DNA of 64,000 nt from Akkermansia muciniphila (lineage in GTDB: Bacteria > Verrucomicrobiota > Verrucomicrobiia > Verrucomicrobiales > Akkermansiaceae). The DNA is taken from assembly GCA_945890645.1 (NCBI GenBank), contig CAMDCV010000002.1:1-64000 (forward strand), given 5' to 3'. A program made the translations under genes and the position numbers. How positions within the stretch are numbered: position 1 is the first letter of the stretch; each line of letters begins with the position of its first letter. Below are positions 1 to 8,410 of the stretch, piece after piece. Below the pieces are notes generated by a model. The model was not told the DNA's origin and did no database searches. It worked only from the letters and a program-made list of their open reading frames with translations.

Positions 1-141
1 TGCGTAATAGCCATGCTCGGGGTGATAGAGGCAAAGCTCCATGAATTCAGCAAAGGAAAGTGGACTGCGTTCATGGATGATTTTCCGCAAGGCTGTGGTT
101 GCGTTTGCAGGGGGATTCAGGTTATTATCTTTGCGAAACAT
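1..141 (-). CDS. SAM-dependent methyltransferase, MidA/NDUFAF7 family (N-terminus only, cut by window edge)
   Basis: Reading the minus strand from an ATG at 141 gives 47 codons without a stop, running off the left edge. The peptide contains SFAEFMELCLYHPEHGYY, the N-terminal signature of the MidA/NDUFAF7 (DUF185) methyltransferases, in which this helix-turn precedes the SAM-binding core. Known members methylate an arginine of a complex I subunit in mitochondria; bacterial roles are less clear. The fragment is too short for the ORF track. Its ATG overlaps the preferred ATG of the divergent penicillin-binding protein in a shared CATG. The catalytic core lies outside the window, so activity cannot be judged. 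Confidence 0.8.
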   Translation of the reverse strand, partial: MFRKDNNLNPPANATTALRKIIHERSPLSFAEFMELCLYHPEHGYYA

Positions 142-2584
142 GGCAGGCAGCGACAACAGTTGGAGAAACAAGCGTCGAAAAAAGCGATTCTACAAGCGAA
201 AAGGCTTTTGGATCGGTTTTTTGCTGTTCTTTCTTGTCATGGGTATTGTCGGTTGGCAGGTGTTTGATCACTATAGCAAACCCTACCGGGAACGCTCACT
301 GACTTATGACTTAGAACGCATCAACGACATCGAGGTGCCGAGTCTTATTCTTGATCGCAATGGCAAAGAGATTGGCCGTATTTTTGTGGAAAATCGCAGC
401 ATGATCGCTTATGAAGACGTGCCGCAAAATTTCATCAACGCACTGAAAGCGGGTGAAGACAGTCGTTTTGATACTCATGATGGCGTCGATTACATCGGTG
501 TGGGTCGAGCGGGATCAAAAATCATCGCGAATAAAGGCGAGGTTACGCAAGGGGCGAGTACTATCACTCAGCAATTAGCACGCGATGCATACAGCTTGAA
601 AGCCGAGGCGAAGAAGCGAGGAGAATCGGGGTTCCAACGCAAGATGGTAGAGATGTTTCTCGCGCAACGCATAGAGAAACGTTATAAAAAAAATGAAATT
701 CTTAGTTTTTTCGTTAACCGCAGCTTTTTGGGAAGTGGTTATTATGGATTGCGCTCTGCTTCGCTCGGTTATTTTGGCAAGGAACCCAAAGATCTAACGA
801 TTCCTGAATGTGCGTCGATCGTAACAATCTTGCGCAATCCCTACGATTTTAGTCCACTCAATGATTTGGCAGCGAACAAACGAGGTCGTGACCACGTGTT
901 ATGGCGTATGCGTGAAGAGGGCATGATCAGTAGCAATGACCTCGCCATATATTTGTCTCAGCCAGTAGTGCTGAACCCGCGGCCATTGCAGCGTGGCACT
1001 ACCCATGTATATGAATTAATTGCAGCAGAGGCGCGCAATCTTATTGGCGAGGACGCTTTTGCGAAAGGCGGATTTGTCATCCGGACAACGATTGTCAAAG
1101 AGGCTCAGGACGCGGCGCAGGTGGCGATGCAGGCAAGCTTGCAAGCGGTAGAGGCGCAACCGAATTATCCTCATGCAAAACATTCTCAATTTGTGAAATC
1201 CAATCGTCCGCCCGCTTATGTGCAGGGTGCGTTATTGATGATGGATCACGAAACTGGAGAGGTGCTGGCATATGTCGGGGGGCGCGATTATTCGCATTCA
1301 CAATATAACTTTATCGAAGAGGGAAAAAAGCCGTTAGGCACAGCATTTTTTCCCTTCATCACAGCCGCGGGATTTTCGAATGGACTAACTCCCGCGACGA
1401 TGGTCGAGGATGAGCCGATGGACAACCGCATGATCATGGTCGGCGGACGCGAAGGCATATTGGGCGAGTGGGGGGCGGAGATTTCCAACCCTCGCTACCA
1501 AGGCATGATTCCCATTCGTCGCGCACTCGAGGAATCAAAAGTTGCGGCCATGGTGCGTTTTGGTTCGCAAGCTGGTCTCGATCGTGTGGCCGAATCGGCT
1601 CAGCGATTTGGATTTATCATTCCCGATAGTGAAAAACTCCCGCGGATGCTTGTTGGTTGGGAGTCGGCTTCCCTTCCGCAAGCCGTTTCTGCGATCGCGA
1701 GCTTCGCTCGTGCCGGGCAAACTGGACCACTGCAAGCCATATACGTGGAACGCATCGAAGACAGCACAGGTCATGTCGTCATGCAACGAGTGCCAGCGGA
1801 ACCGAAACGTAGCACGGCCACCGATGAAGCATCTGCCTATCAAGTGCATCACATGCTACAAGGAACCATCAAGCATGGCAATTTGCAGTCGGCGATGGAA
1901 AACATGAACCCTGCCTTCAAAGGCGGCGTTAAGACCGGAACAGTTCATGATTTTTCGGGATGCTGGAGTCTCGGTTATAGCAACCGCGTTGCATGTGGTG
2001 TGTGGTGTGGATTTTTGCAAGGCTCCGCTCCACCTATTTATGAAGGTGCGTTTGGCAAGGACATCGCTTTGCCGATTTGGAAAGCAGCGATGAGTGCATT
2101 ACCGAATGAATACTTGCAAGGGGAAATCCGACGTCCCGCAAGCATTGAGGAAGTGGATGTCTGTCGCACCAGTGGTCAGCGCGCCAGTCAGTATTGCTAC
2201 GAAACAGTGACGGATCCTCAAACAGGCTTACCCAAGCTCAAGGATTCGCGCATCAAGGAACTATTTCGCGCTGGTACGGAATCGATACCAACGTGCCCCT
2301 TGCATGCCTCTGGAATTCTGGGCCTTCCCGGTTCGCATAGAGATGGTGTGGGCGATCTTGCCGCCATCGATGCCATTCCAGTGCGCGCGAAAGAACCTCT
2401 TTTGATCGGCACCGATCCTTATCAAGCGGAAATCCCGAAAGGGGGAAATGCTGAAGATGATCAAGCGGAAGAAGGCGCATTTTTCCGCAGCATCCAGAAT
2501 GGGCTCGATGCCTTGGACTTGGGCGATGAACAAGCGCAATTGCCACTTAATCCTCCAGGCAAGTTGGAAATCGAAATTGAATAA
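140..2584 (+). CDS. Class A penicillin-binding protein with intact glycosyltransferase but degraded transpeptidase motifs
   Basis: About 814 aa from the ATG at 140. I prefer this start because it gives a short basic tail followed by one membrane anchor (about residues 22-39), and because the ORF upstream overlaps the divergent methyltransferase. The GT51 domain is complete: catalytic EDSRF near residue 106, QGASTITQQLAR near 137-148 and a basic IEKRYKKNEIL segment, so it should polymerise lipid II. In the transpeptidase domain the SxxK box reads TAFF (GTAFFPF, about residue 400) and the SxN box reads SKV; only KTGT (about 598) survives. Family knowledge says Ser and Lys of SxxK are needed for acylation, so I infer a mono-functional glycosyltransferase with a pseudo-transpeptidase domain. 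A CxxSGxxA..C tail follows. The next gene starts 8 nt downstream. Confidence 0.9.
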   Translation: MAGSDNSWRNKRRKKRFYKRKGFWIGFLLFFLVMGIVGWQVFDHYSKPYRERSLTYDLERINDIEVPSLILDRNGKEIGRIFVENRSMIAYEDVPQNFINALKAGEDSRFDTHDGVDYIGVGRAGSKIIANKGEVTQGASTITQQLARDAYSLKAEAKKRGESGFQRKMVEMFLAQRIEKRYKKNEILSFFVNRSFLGSGYYGLRSASLGYFGKEPKDLTIPECASIVTILRNPYDFSPLNDLAANKRGRDHVLWRMREEGMISSNDLAIYLSQPVVLNPRPLQRGTTHVYELIAAEARNLIGEDAFAKGGFVIRTTIVKEAQDAAQVAMQASLQAVEAQPNYPHAKHSQFVKSNRPPAYVQGALLMMDHETGEVLAYVGGRDYSHSQYNFIEEGKKPLGTAFFPFITAAGFSNGLTPATMVEDEPMDNRMIMVGGREGILGEWGAEISNPRYQGMIPIRRALEESKVAAMVRFGSQAGLDRVAESAQRFGFIIPDSEKLPRMLVGWESASLPQAVSAIASFARAGQTGPLQAIYVERIEDSTGHVVMQRVPAEPKRSTATDEASAYQVHHMLQGTIKHGNLQSAMENMNPAFKGGVKTGTVHDFSGCWSLGYSNRVACGVWCGFLQGSAPPIYEGAFGKDIALPIWKAAMSALPNEYLQGEIRRPASIEEVDVCRTSGQRASQYCYETVTDPQTGLPKLKDSRIKELFRAGTESIPTCPLHASGILGLPGSHRDGVGDLAAIDAIPVRAKEPLLIGTDPYQAEIPKGGNAEDDQAEEGAFFRSIQNGLDALDLGDEQAQLPLNPPGKLEIEIE

Positions 2585-2592
2585 TTGGTCCC

Positions 2593-3876
2593 ATGGCTTC
2601 TCCTTCGTTACATCCAACTACCGCTCCTCCCTCCGATAAACGACGGTGGAACGCATTTGTGTGTCAGGATTGTCGTGCCATTTTTCGCGTCCCTGCGGAT
2701 TACGAAGGTGCTGGCGTGGTATGTCCATCATGCGACCGCATGCTGCGCATACCCCGTGCGGGTGAGTCAATCCCGACTCTTATGCAGGACGAGACCGGCG
2801 ACTCGTCGCATCCTCAAATTGAGCCAGCCCAAATCCATCTTATCGAGGAGGTCGAGCAGGAGGAAGTTTCTGCGGCAATGATCGAAGAGGAAAAGCCTGC
2901 TGCCATCGCAGCGACCACAGATACTACAGTGGCTGCGCCCACGGGCGGCGAATGGAGGCGCAGAAAAAAACATCGTGCACGGGGGAAAGACTTGGAGAGC
3001 GAATGGCAACAAAGTGATAAAAAAATCATGCTTCGTTTCTCTCGGCGCGTGCCGCTAGGATGGTGGTTGGCTGGCTCTGCTCTATTGCTTGTATGTATTG
3101 TTGGAATTGTGGTCTCGATGCTGCCTAACCAAGCGGATCCTTCACCGGTCGCAAACCTTCCCGGTATGGGTGTCATTCTTCCCGATGCCACAGAAGATTC
3201 TGCAAAAACGAGTTCCACAACTTTGCAACAAATGGCGGCTGTGCGTGAAGCTCAGGAGGTGATTGAAACATTTCTCAATGCCAACTCCGTGAAAGCAATA
3301 TTGCCGCTGATCCGTCCGGTCAAAAATTTGGAAAATAATGTTACTGCTTTTTATGCGAAGCATCCGATCACTCCAACAAAATTCAATAGCATCGACAATG
3401 TAGATGCCTCATCAAGGGCAGATCAAAACGTCGTGACCGCTGTCGTTCGCTTTAGCGATTTCAGTACACAATTCATCACGGCGATCAAAGTGGATGGACG
3501 TTATCTCATCGACTGGGAAAGTTGGGTTGGTTGGTCGGAAATGGATTATGAAACTCTCATCTCTGAAAAACCCCTCGCGCCAGTAGAGGTGCGTGTGATC
3601 GTGAACTCTGAGTCGTATTACAACTATGATTTTCCGAATAGTAGTGAGAATGAATGGCAATCGTATCGACTCAGATTCGTCGGAGAGAATCAAGAACTGC
3701 ATGGTTATGTGAAGCGCACTTCTGAGCTGAACAGTCTGCTGACTCCTACCTTGGACCAAGGTGCCAAGTCCATGGTTTTGCACATTCGTTACCAAGACTC
3801 TAACAGTCATCAATCGCAAGTCCTCATTGATGCGGTGGTCGTTGACGGATGGGTAAAGGAATTGCCACCACCCTGA
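2593..3876 (+). CDS. Zinc-ribbon, single-pass membrane protein of unknown function
   Basis: 427 aa, starting 8 nt after the penicillin-binding protein stop, so probably cotranscribed. A four-cysteine zinc ribbon (CQDC...CPSC, residues 24-47) sits at the N-terminus, followed by an acidic/Ala-rich linker (about 65-115), a basic patch and one membrane segment (about 154-177). The remaining 250 residues would be extracytoplasmic and contain no motif I recognise. Similar zinc ribbon plus TM designs are common in hypothetical proteins of Verrucomicrobiota and Planctomycetota. Context hints at a cell-envelope role, but no function can be assigned. Confidence 0.75.
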   Translation: MASPSLHPTTAPPSDKRRWNAFVCQDCRAIFRVPADYEGAGVVCPSCDRMLRIPRAGESIPTLMQDETGDSSHPQIEPAQIHLIEEVEQEEVSAAMIEEEKPAAIAATTDTTVAAPTGGEWRRRKKHRARGKDLESEWQQSDKKIMLRFSRRVPLGWWLAGSALLLVCIVGIVVSMLPNQADPSPVANLPGMGVILPDATEDSAKTSSTTLQQMAAVREAQEVIETFLNANSVKAILPLIRPVKNLENNVTAFYAKHPITPTKFNSIDNVDASSRADQNVVTAVVRFSDFSTQFITAIKVDGRYLIDWESWVGWSEMDYETLISEKPLAPVEVRVIVNSESYYNYDFPNSSENEWQSYRLRFVGENQELHGYVKRTSELNSLLTPTLDQGAKSMVLHIRYQDSNSHQSQVLIDAVVVDGWVKELPPP

Positions 3877-3894
3877 TTTGAAGCGAATTTACCT

Positions 3895-4653
3895 TCACGC
3901 TTCGATTACCTCGACGCCGCTGCCGGCGAGATCCGAGAGAATTTTTTTATCGGCATTTGCATCTGTAATAATGCAAGTCAGATCGCTGAGTTGCGCAAAG
4001 AAAAAAGCCGCTTTTTGACCGAGTTTCGTGTGGTCTGCTAGGAATATCACATCTTCCGCACAGGCAACGACTCTCTCTTTAAAGACTGCTTGGCGGTTGT
4101 TTGTCTCGGAAATTCCGCGTGTCAAATGCAACCCGCTACCAGAAAAAAACATGCGGTGAATGTTGAAACGACGCAGCGACTGCTCCGCAATCAGCCCAAT
4201 GTAGGAGCGCGAACGCGAGTCGTACAGACCACCCGTGCATATCAAGTCAAGGTTGGGTCGGCCTTCCAGCGCGGTGAATACATTGAGCGCATTGGTAAGG
4301 ATGGTGAGGGGGTAATCCGGTAGAAATTCTGTAAGCGTCAGTGTTGTCGACGAAGCATCAAGAAATATAGTCTCGTTTGGCTGGATGCGTTTGACTGCTT
4401 CACGAGCTATGGCCGTTTTCTCCTCACGATTGGTCAATTGCCGCTCCGTGAGCGAAATTTCCTCTCGAATTTTCAGTGGTCGGGTCGCACCGCCGTGAAC
4501 TCTGATGAGATAGCCACGCTTTTCTAGAGCTTCGAAATCCTTACGAACTGTCTCGTCAGTCACATTTAACAACGCTGCGATGTCCATCGTGCGGATATTG
4601 CCGGTGTCCTGCAATTGCTGTAAAATTTTTTGCTGTCGTTCAAGCGGTAGCAC
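3895..4653 (-). CDS. DeoR/GlpR-family transcriptional regulator
   Basis: 252 aa from a GTG start. The N-terminal helix-turn-helix (about residues 20-55; VTDETVRKDFEALEKRGYL and the RVHGGA hinge) is the DeoR-family signature. A C-terminal sugar-phosphate sensing domain of the DeoRC type follows (about 75-235, with IFLDASSTT and VIFLADHTKLG). Family members mostly repress sugar-phosphate catabolism and are released by a phosphorylated sugar. The gene converges on the zinc-ribbon gene and diverges from glutamine synthetase, with about 250 nt between the two starts. Its target cannot be read from the context. Confidence 0.88.
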   Translation of the reverse strand: MLPLERQQKILQQLQDTGNIRTMDIAALLNVTDETVRKDFEALEKRGYLIRVHGGATRPLKIREEISLTERQLTNREEKTAIAREAVKRIQPNETIFLDASSTTLTLTEFLPDYPLTILTNALNVFTALEGRPNLDLICTGGLYDSRSRSYIGLIAEQSLRRFNIHRMFFSGSGLHLTRGISETNNRQAVFKERVVACAEDVIFLADHTKLGQKAAFFFAQLSDLTCIITDANADKKILSDLAGSGVEVIEA

Positions 4654-4785
4654 CCCTGTTTCCTAGCAGTTTGGGTCAATCAAGACAAGCATTCAAAAAT
4701 TTACGAATATTCGGGCAGTCGGTTCGTCTGTTAGATCCTACATAGTTGATGCCTCTGGTGAATTAAATTCATACTTTTTCAAAAG

Positions 4786-4802
4786 TTGGCGCGCTTGTTG
4801 CT
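4786..4802 (+). promoter_or_regulatory. Candidate sigma-54 (-24/-12) promoter of the glutamine synthetase gene
   Basis: The string TGGCGC-GCTTG-TTGCT matches the RpoN consensus TGGCAC-N5-TTGCW with one mismatch and the diagnostic GG-N10-GC spacing. It lies about 100 nt upstream of the preferred ATG of the GSII gene. RpoN control of glutamine synthetase is well known in other bacteria. Enhancer sites and an rpoN gene are not visible here, so this is a motif-level call. Confidence 0.5.
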
Positions 4803-4902
4803 TATTCTCACGAGTGATAGCTACGTCCGTAGTTTTTCTCTGGAAACTCTGCGGGAAACGTACAATATCCGCGCGACTCGAATCAACCAAACAATAACAA
4901 CC

Positions 4903-5919
4903 ATGACCAAATTCAAATTGGAGTATATCTGGCTCGACGGCTACACCCCCGTCGCTAACCTTCGCAGCAAAACTCAAATCAAAGCGTATGAGCAATTTCC
5001 AACGCTCGATCAACTGCCAAACTGGGGCTTTGACGGCAGTTCCACACAACAGGCCGAAGGACGCAGCTCCGATTGCGTTCTTAAGCCGGTTGCCATTTAT
5101 CCCGATTCCACTCGCCTCAATGGTGCTCTCGTTATGTGCGAAGTCATGATGCCTGATGGCGTGACTCCGCATCCTACCAACACACGTGCCACCATCCTTG
5201 ACGATCCAGGCACTTGGTTTGGTTTCGAACAAGAATATTTCCTCTATCAAAATGGTCGTCCCCTCGGTTTCCCGAAAGACGGCTACCCCGCTCCTCAAGG
5301 TCCTTACTATTGCGGCGTTGGATACAAGAATGTTGGCGATATCGCTCGTCAAATTGTCGAGGAGCACCTCGATCTATGCCTCGAAGCCGGCATCAATCAC
5401 GAAGGCATCAATGCCGAGGTTGCCAAAGGTCAGTGGGAATTCCAAATTTTCGGCAAAGGCTCCAAAAAAGCGGCTGACGAAATCTGGGTCGCTCGTTACA
5501 TCCTCAACCGCGTTTGCGAAAGCTACGGCGTAGATGTTGAGTACCATTGCAAACCACTCGGCGCAACCGACTGGAATGGCTCGGGTATGCACTGCAACTT
5601 CTCCACCGAATACATGCGTGAAACTGGTGGCAAAGAATACTTCGAAAAACTCATGGCTTCTTTCGAGAGAAACGTTAACGAGCACATCGCCGTCTATGGT
5701 CCCGACAACCACATGCGTCTTACCGGTCTGCACGAAACACAAGCCATTGACAAGTTCAGCTACGGTCTCGCCGACCGCGGTGCTTCAATTCGTATGCCAC
5801 ACAGCTTCGTCAACAACGGTTACAAGGGTTACCTCGAAGACCGTCGTCCGAACAGTCAAGGCGATCCTTATGCCATTGCCGGCCGCGTGTTGAAAACAAT
5901 CTCCGAAGTGACGATTTAA
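4903..5919 (+). CDS. glnII: Glutamine synthetase, type II (GSII)
   Basis: 338 aa from the ATG at 4903 (MTKFKLEYIWLDGY); the upstream 39 codons of the ORF are unlike the family and overlap the promoter candidate. The enzyme makes glutamine from glutamate, ammonia and ATP. The N-terminal beta-Grasp domain carries NWGFDGSST (about residue 40); the catalytic domain has FGFEQEYFLY (about 108), the metal-binding AEVAKGQWEFQ segment, GSGMHCNFST and a C-terminal RMPHSF/YLEDRRPNS. Length and motifs fit the eukaryote-like GSII rather than the roughly 470-residue GSI. GSII is not usually adenylylated, so control is expected at transcription. A strong terminator follows. There is no Shine-Dalgarno; the leader is A-rich. 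Confidence 0.93.
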   Translation: MTKFKLEYIWLDGYTPVANLRSKTQIKAYEQFPTLDQLPNWGFDGSSTQQAEGRSSDCVLKPVAIYPDSTRLNGALVMCEVMMPDGVTPHPTNTRATILDDPGTWFGFEQEYFLYQNGRPLGFPKDGYPAPQGPYYCGVGYKNVGDIARQIVEEHLDLCLEAGINHEGINAEVAKGQWEFQIFGKGSKKAADEIWVARYILNRVCESYGVDVEYHCKPLGATDWNGSGMHCNFSTEYMRETGGKEYFEKLMASFERNVNEHIAVYGPDNHMRLTGLHETQAIDKFSYGLADRGASIRMPHSFVNNGYKGYLEDRRPNSQGDPYAIAGRVLKTISEVTI

Positions 5920-5940
5920 TTTTCCTTTGTTCATAGCCTT

Positions 5941-5976
5941 AACGACCGCCCCTCAAAGGGCGGTCGTTTTTTATTT
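5941..5976 (+). terminator. Rho-independent terminator after glnII
   Basis: An 11-bp perfect stem (AACGACCGCCC / GGGCGGTCGTT) with a CTCAAA-type loop is followed by a T-rich tail, 22 nt after the glnII stop. Confidence 0.92.
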
Positions 5977-6079
5977 TAAGCAATTCTTTGAGCACTGCAG
6001 GACCATCACTTCAGTCTACATTTTCTCACCGCTTTTTCTTTTCTTATCCAGATGATGCAGGATAGTCTGTGGCTGCCGA

Positions 6080-6574
6080 ATGGAGGAAGGAATTTTAGAG
6101 CGCTTTAATGAATTTGTGAAACGTCGCTCGCTGCGGCGTACTTCTCAGCGTGATTCCATCGTGCGTTCGATTTTTGCCAAGGACGAACATTTCACGGCAG
6201 AAGAATTATTTGATCGCATTCACCGCACGGATTCACGCGCTTCCCGTGCCACAGTCTATCGTACTATCAGTCTGCTTGTTGAGGCAGGGTTGCTCCGAGA
6301 AATCGATCTTGGCAGTGAGGAAAAAACCTACGATCCCAATTTTGTCGACAAACCATCGCACAACCATCTTGTCTGCGTGGACTGCGGCAAGGTCGTCGAG
6401 TTCGAAGATGCTCACATCGACCTTCTCAATGATTGCATCACCCGGCGTTTGGGCTATCGTCCCATGCGCCAATCCATTCACATCGAAGCTGGTTGCGAGC
6501 AACTGCGCCTCAAAGGCCGTTGCCCGAACCTTCTTGCTACCCGCCTCTCGGGCAAGCGCATCAAAAAACGTTAG
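6080..6574 (+). CDS. Fur-family metalloregulator
   Basis: 164 aa. The winged helix (about residues 15-85) has TSQRDSIVRSIF, HFTAEELFDRI and ASRATVYRTISLLVEAGLL, the Fur recognition region. The dimerisation domain has HNHLVCVDCGKVVEFED, which supplies the His and first CxxC metal ligands. The second CxxC usual in zinc-structured Fur and Zur proteins is absent; the region reads CEQLRLKGRC. The metal specificity (Fe, Zn or peroxide sensing) cannot be decided. trpA starts 9 nt downstream, so the two may be cotranscribed, although no functional link is known. Confidence 0.88.
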   Translation: MEEGILERFNEFVKRRSLRRTSQRDSIVRSIFAKDEHFTAEELFDRIHRTDSRASRATVYRTISLLVEAGLLREIDLGSEEKTYDPNFVDKPSHNHLVCVDCGKVVEFEDAHIDLLNDCITRRLGYRPMRQSIHIEAGCEQLRLKGRCPNLLATRLSGKRIKKR

Positions 6575-6583
6575 AACATTTTC

Positions 6584-7384
6584 ATGAATCGCATCACACG
6601 CACATTCGAGTCACTCAAAGCCCAGGGGAAAAAAGCATTCGTCGCTTACGTTGCAGCGGGCGATCCCGACTACGATCCATCACTCGAAATCCTCAAAGGC
6701 CTCGCCGATGCTGGTGCGGACATCCTTGAACTCGGCTTGCCATTCTCTGACCCTTTAGCCGATGGCATCGTCAATCAAATGGCTGCTGAGCGCGCGTTGC
6801 GTGCAGGCATGAACACCGTGCGTGTTCTTGATCTCATTCGTGATTTCCGCAAAACACATGAAACGCCGCTGGTGCTTTTCACCTACCTCAATCCAATCTT
6901 TGCTTATGGTTTCGAGGCCTTCCAAGCCGACGCCGTAGCGGCCGGGGCCGATGGCATTCTCTTGCTCGACCTGCCGCCTGATGAAGCTGAGCAAAGCCAT
7001 CAGTTCGATGGTAACAATGGTCTCCTGCGGATCCGCTTGATTGCTCCGAATACTCCTCCTGCTCGGGCGAGCATGCTTGCCGCAAAGGCGGAAGGTTTTA
7101 TCTACGCGCTCTCCCGCACCGGTGTTACTGGCGCTCACGGTGCGCCGTCTGCTGATATCGGCAAGTTGGTGGCTGCTCTGCAAGAGCATGCGAGCGTGCC
7201 TGTGTGTGTAGGCTTCGGCATCTCGAACGCCGCGCAGGCACTCGCCGTGGCAGAATTGGCCGATGGTGTGATTGTCGGTTCGGCGCTGGTGAAACAAGTC
7301 GAACTACATGCCACGGAAGATCATCCAGTCGAAGCCGTGCTGGCCTTTGCGAAGGACCTTATCGATGCCGTGCACAGTGTGTAA
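6584..7384 (+). CDS. trpA: Tryptophan synthase alpha chain
   Basis: 266 aa. The alpha subunit cleaves indole-3-glycerol phosphate and channels indole to TrpB. The catalytic pair is present at the canonical numbering: Glu49 in ILELGLPFSDP and Asp60 in LADG. The YLNPIFAYG, LLLDLPPDEA, YALSRTGVTGA and CVGFGIS phosphate-binding loops follow in order. It stands apart from other trp genes in this window, 9 nt after the Fur gene, and is convergent with nuoA (13 nt between stops). Confidence 0.96.
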   Translation: MNRITRTFESLKAQGKKAFVAYVAAGDPDYDPSLEILKGLADAGADILELGLPFSDPLADGIVNQMAAERALRAGMNTVRVLDLIRDFRKTHETPLVLFTYLNPIFAYGFEAFQADAVAAGADGILLLDLPPDEAEQSHQFDGNNGLLRIRLIAPNTPPARASMLAAKAEGFIYALSRTGVTGAHGAPSADIGKLVAALQEHASVPVCVGFGISNAAQALAVAELADGVIVGSALVKQVELHATEDHPVEAVLAFAKDLIDAVHSV

Positions 7385-7397
7385 TTTAAAAGGAAAT

Positions 7398-7769
7398 TTA
7401 TGATTTCCAATTCAAAGCGCCTTTTTTCAGCGCATACACGTAGGCAAGAGCCAGAATACCCGCGAAGCCAGCAATGCTGAGCAAGGGCACCGTGGAGATT
7501 TGAATCATGTCACGGAACTGCACCGCCCATGGATACATGAAGACAACCTCGATATCAAAAATCACAAACAGCATCGCGACCAAATAAAACTTCACCGAAA
7601 AGCGCGGTGCGCCGTCGCCGATGGGAAGCATGCCGCACTCGTAAGCGCTGTCCTTGGTTTCATTCGAGCGTGCCGTTTTACCAAACACCACACTCAACGA
7701 AAGCACCACCACGGCAAAACCGATGGCGATAATCATCTGGAAAAAAACTGGCAAGTAGTCAGAGAGCAT
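7398..7769 (-). CDS. nuoA: NADH-quinone oxidoreductase subunit A
   Basis: 123 aa with three membrane helices (about 10-32, 60-82, 88-110). The conserved loop SAYECGMLPIGDGAPRFSVKFYLVAMLFVIFDIE is diagnostic for NuoA/ND3, including the Cys-containing loop between helices 1 and 2. It is a membrane-arm subunit of complex I. It lies 60 nt downstream of lspA on the same strand and is not followed by nuoB: the next gene is the convergent trpA. Either the rest of complex I is encoded elsewhere or this is an extra copy. Confidence 0.93.
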   Translation of the reverse strand: MLSDYLPVFFQMIIAIGFAVVVLSLSVVFGKTARSNETKDSAYECGMLPIGDGAPRFSVKFYLVAMLFVIFDIEVVFMYPWAVQFRDMIQISTVPLLSIAGFAGILALAYVYALKKGALNWKS

Positions 7770-7828
7770 GGCGGAGAAAAATTTGTTGGTAGTGCACTAA
7801 GAAGTCAAGAACAGAGCGAAAAAATCAC

Positions 7829-8410
7829 TCACGGCTTTGCCTTCTTCTCTTCAAAAAAACCGGAGATAAACAACAGCGCTGCGGCGATGCAGATGCAGGA
7901 GTCGGCTACATTAAAAGTGGGCCACCAGCCGCCGCTGTCGGGCATGATTTTTTCGAAGCCGGGGAGCCAGATACTGATGAAATCGACGACGTAACCTTCG
8001 GACAAACGTGTCCAGAAACTCTCATCGGCATAGCGTTGGAGTTGGAAACCTTGGAACAATCGATCGGTGAAATTACCGAAGATGCCAGCTAACAATAATG
8101 CCACTGCGATGCGGGAAGGTCTGTTGGCGAAGATGCCTTTTTTCCAAAAGTGGCGGATGCCAAATAAGGCAATCATCGGTACGAAGAAAAATACAATAGG
8201 TGCCCAAGTCGTGCCATTGCCCATGCCAAAAGCGACACCTTGATTGTGCACGCGGATGATGTGAAACCAGGATGTGAGTTCGATCTGACGAAATCCATAC
8301 CCTGGCTCCGGAAAATTCAGCACGATCCACCACTTGCTGATTTGATCGAGCACGAAAAGCGGCAGGGTGAGCCAGAGGAAGAGTTGTCGGAAAGAGAGAT
8401 TCATGGTCAC
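7829..8410 (-). CDS. lspA: Lipoprotein signal peptidase (signal peptidase II)
   Basis: 193 aa from a GTG at 8410 that overlaps the ileS stop as GTGA; an ATG at 8404 is the alternative. The enzyme cleaves prolipoprotein signal peptides in the inner membrane. Family motifs are visible in order: LDQISKWW, NQGVAFGMG, GNFTDR (usually GNxIDR), VVDFI and FNVADS, the last two carrying the catalytic aspartates. Four hydrophobic helices are evident. The ileS-lspA order is a widely conserved arrangement and supports the call. Confidence 0.95.
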   Translation of the reverse strand: MTMNLSFRQLFLWLTLPLFVLDQISKWWIVLNFPEPGYGFRQIELTSWFHIIRVHNQGVAFGMGNGTTWAPIVFFFVPMIALFGIRHFWKKGIFANRPSRIAVALLLAGIFGNFTDRLFQGFQLQRYADESFWTRLSEGYVVDFISIWLPGFEKIMPDSGGWWPTFNVADSCICIAAALLFISGFFEEKKAKP

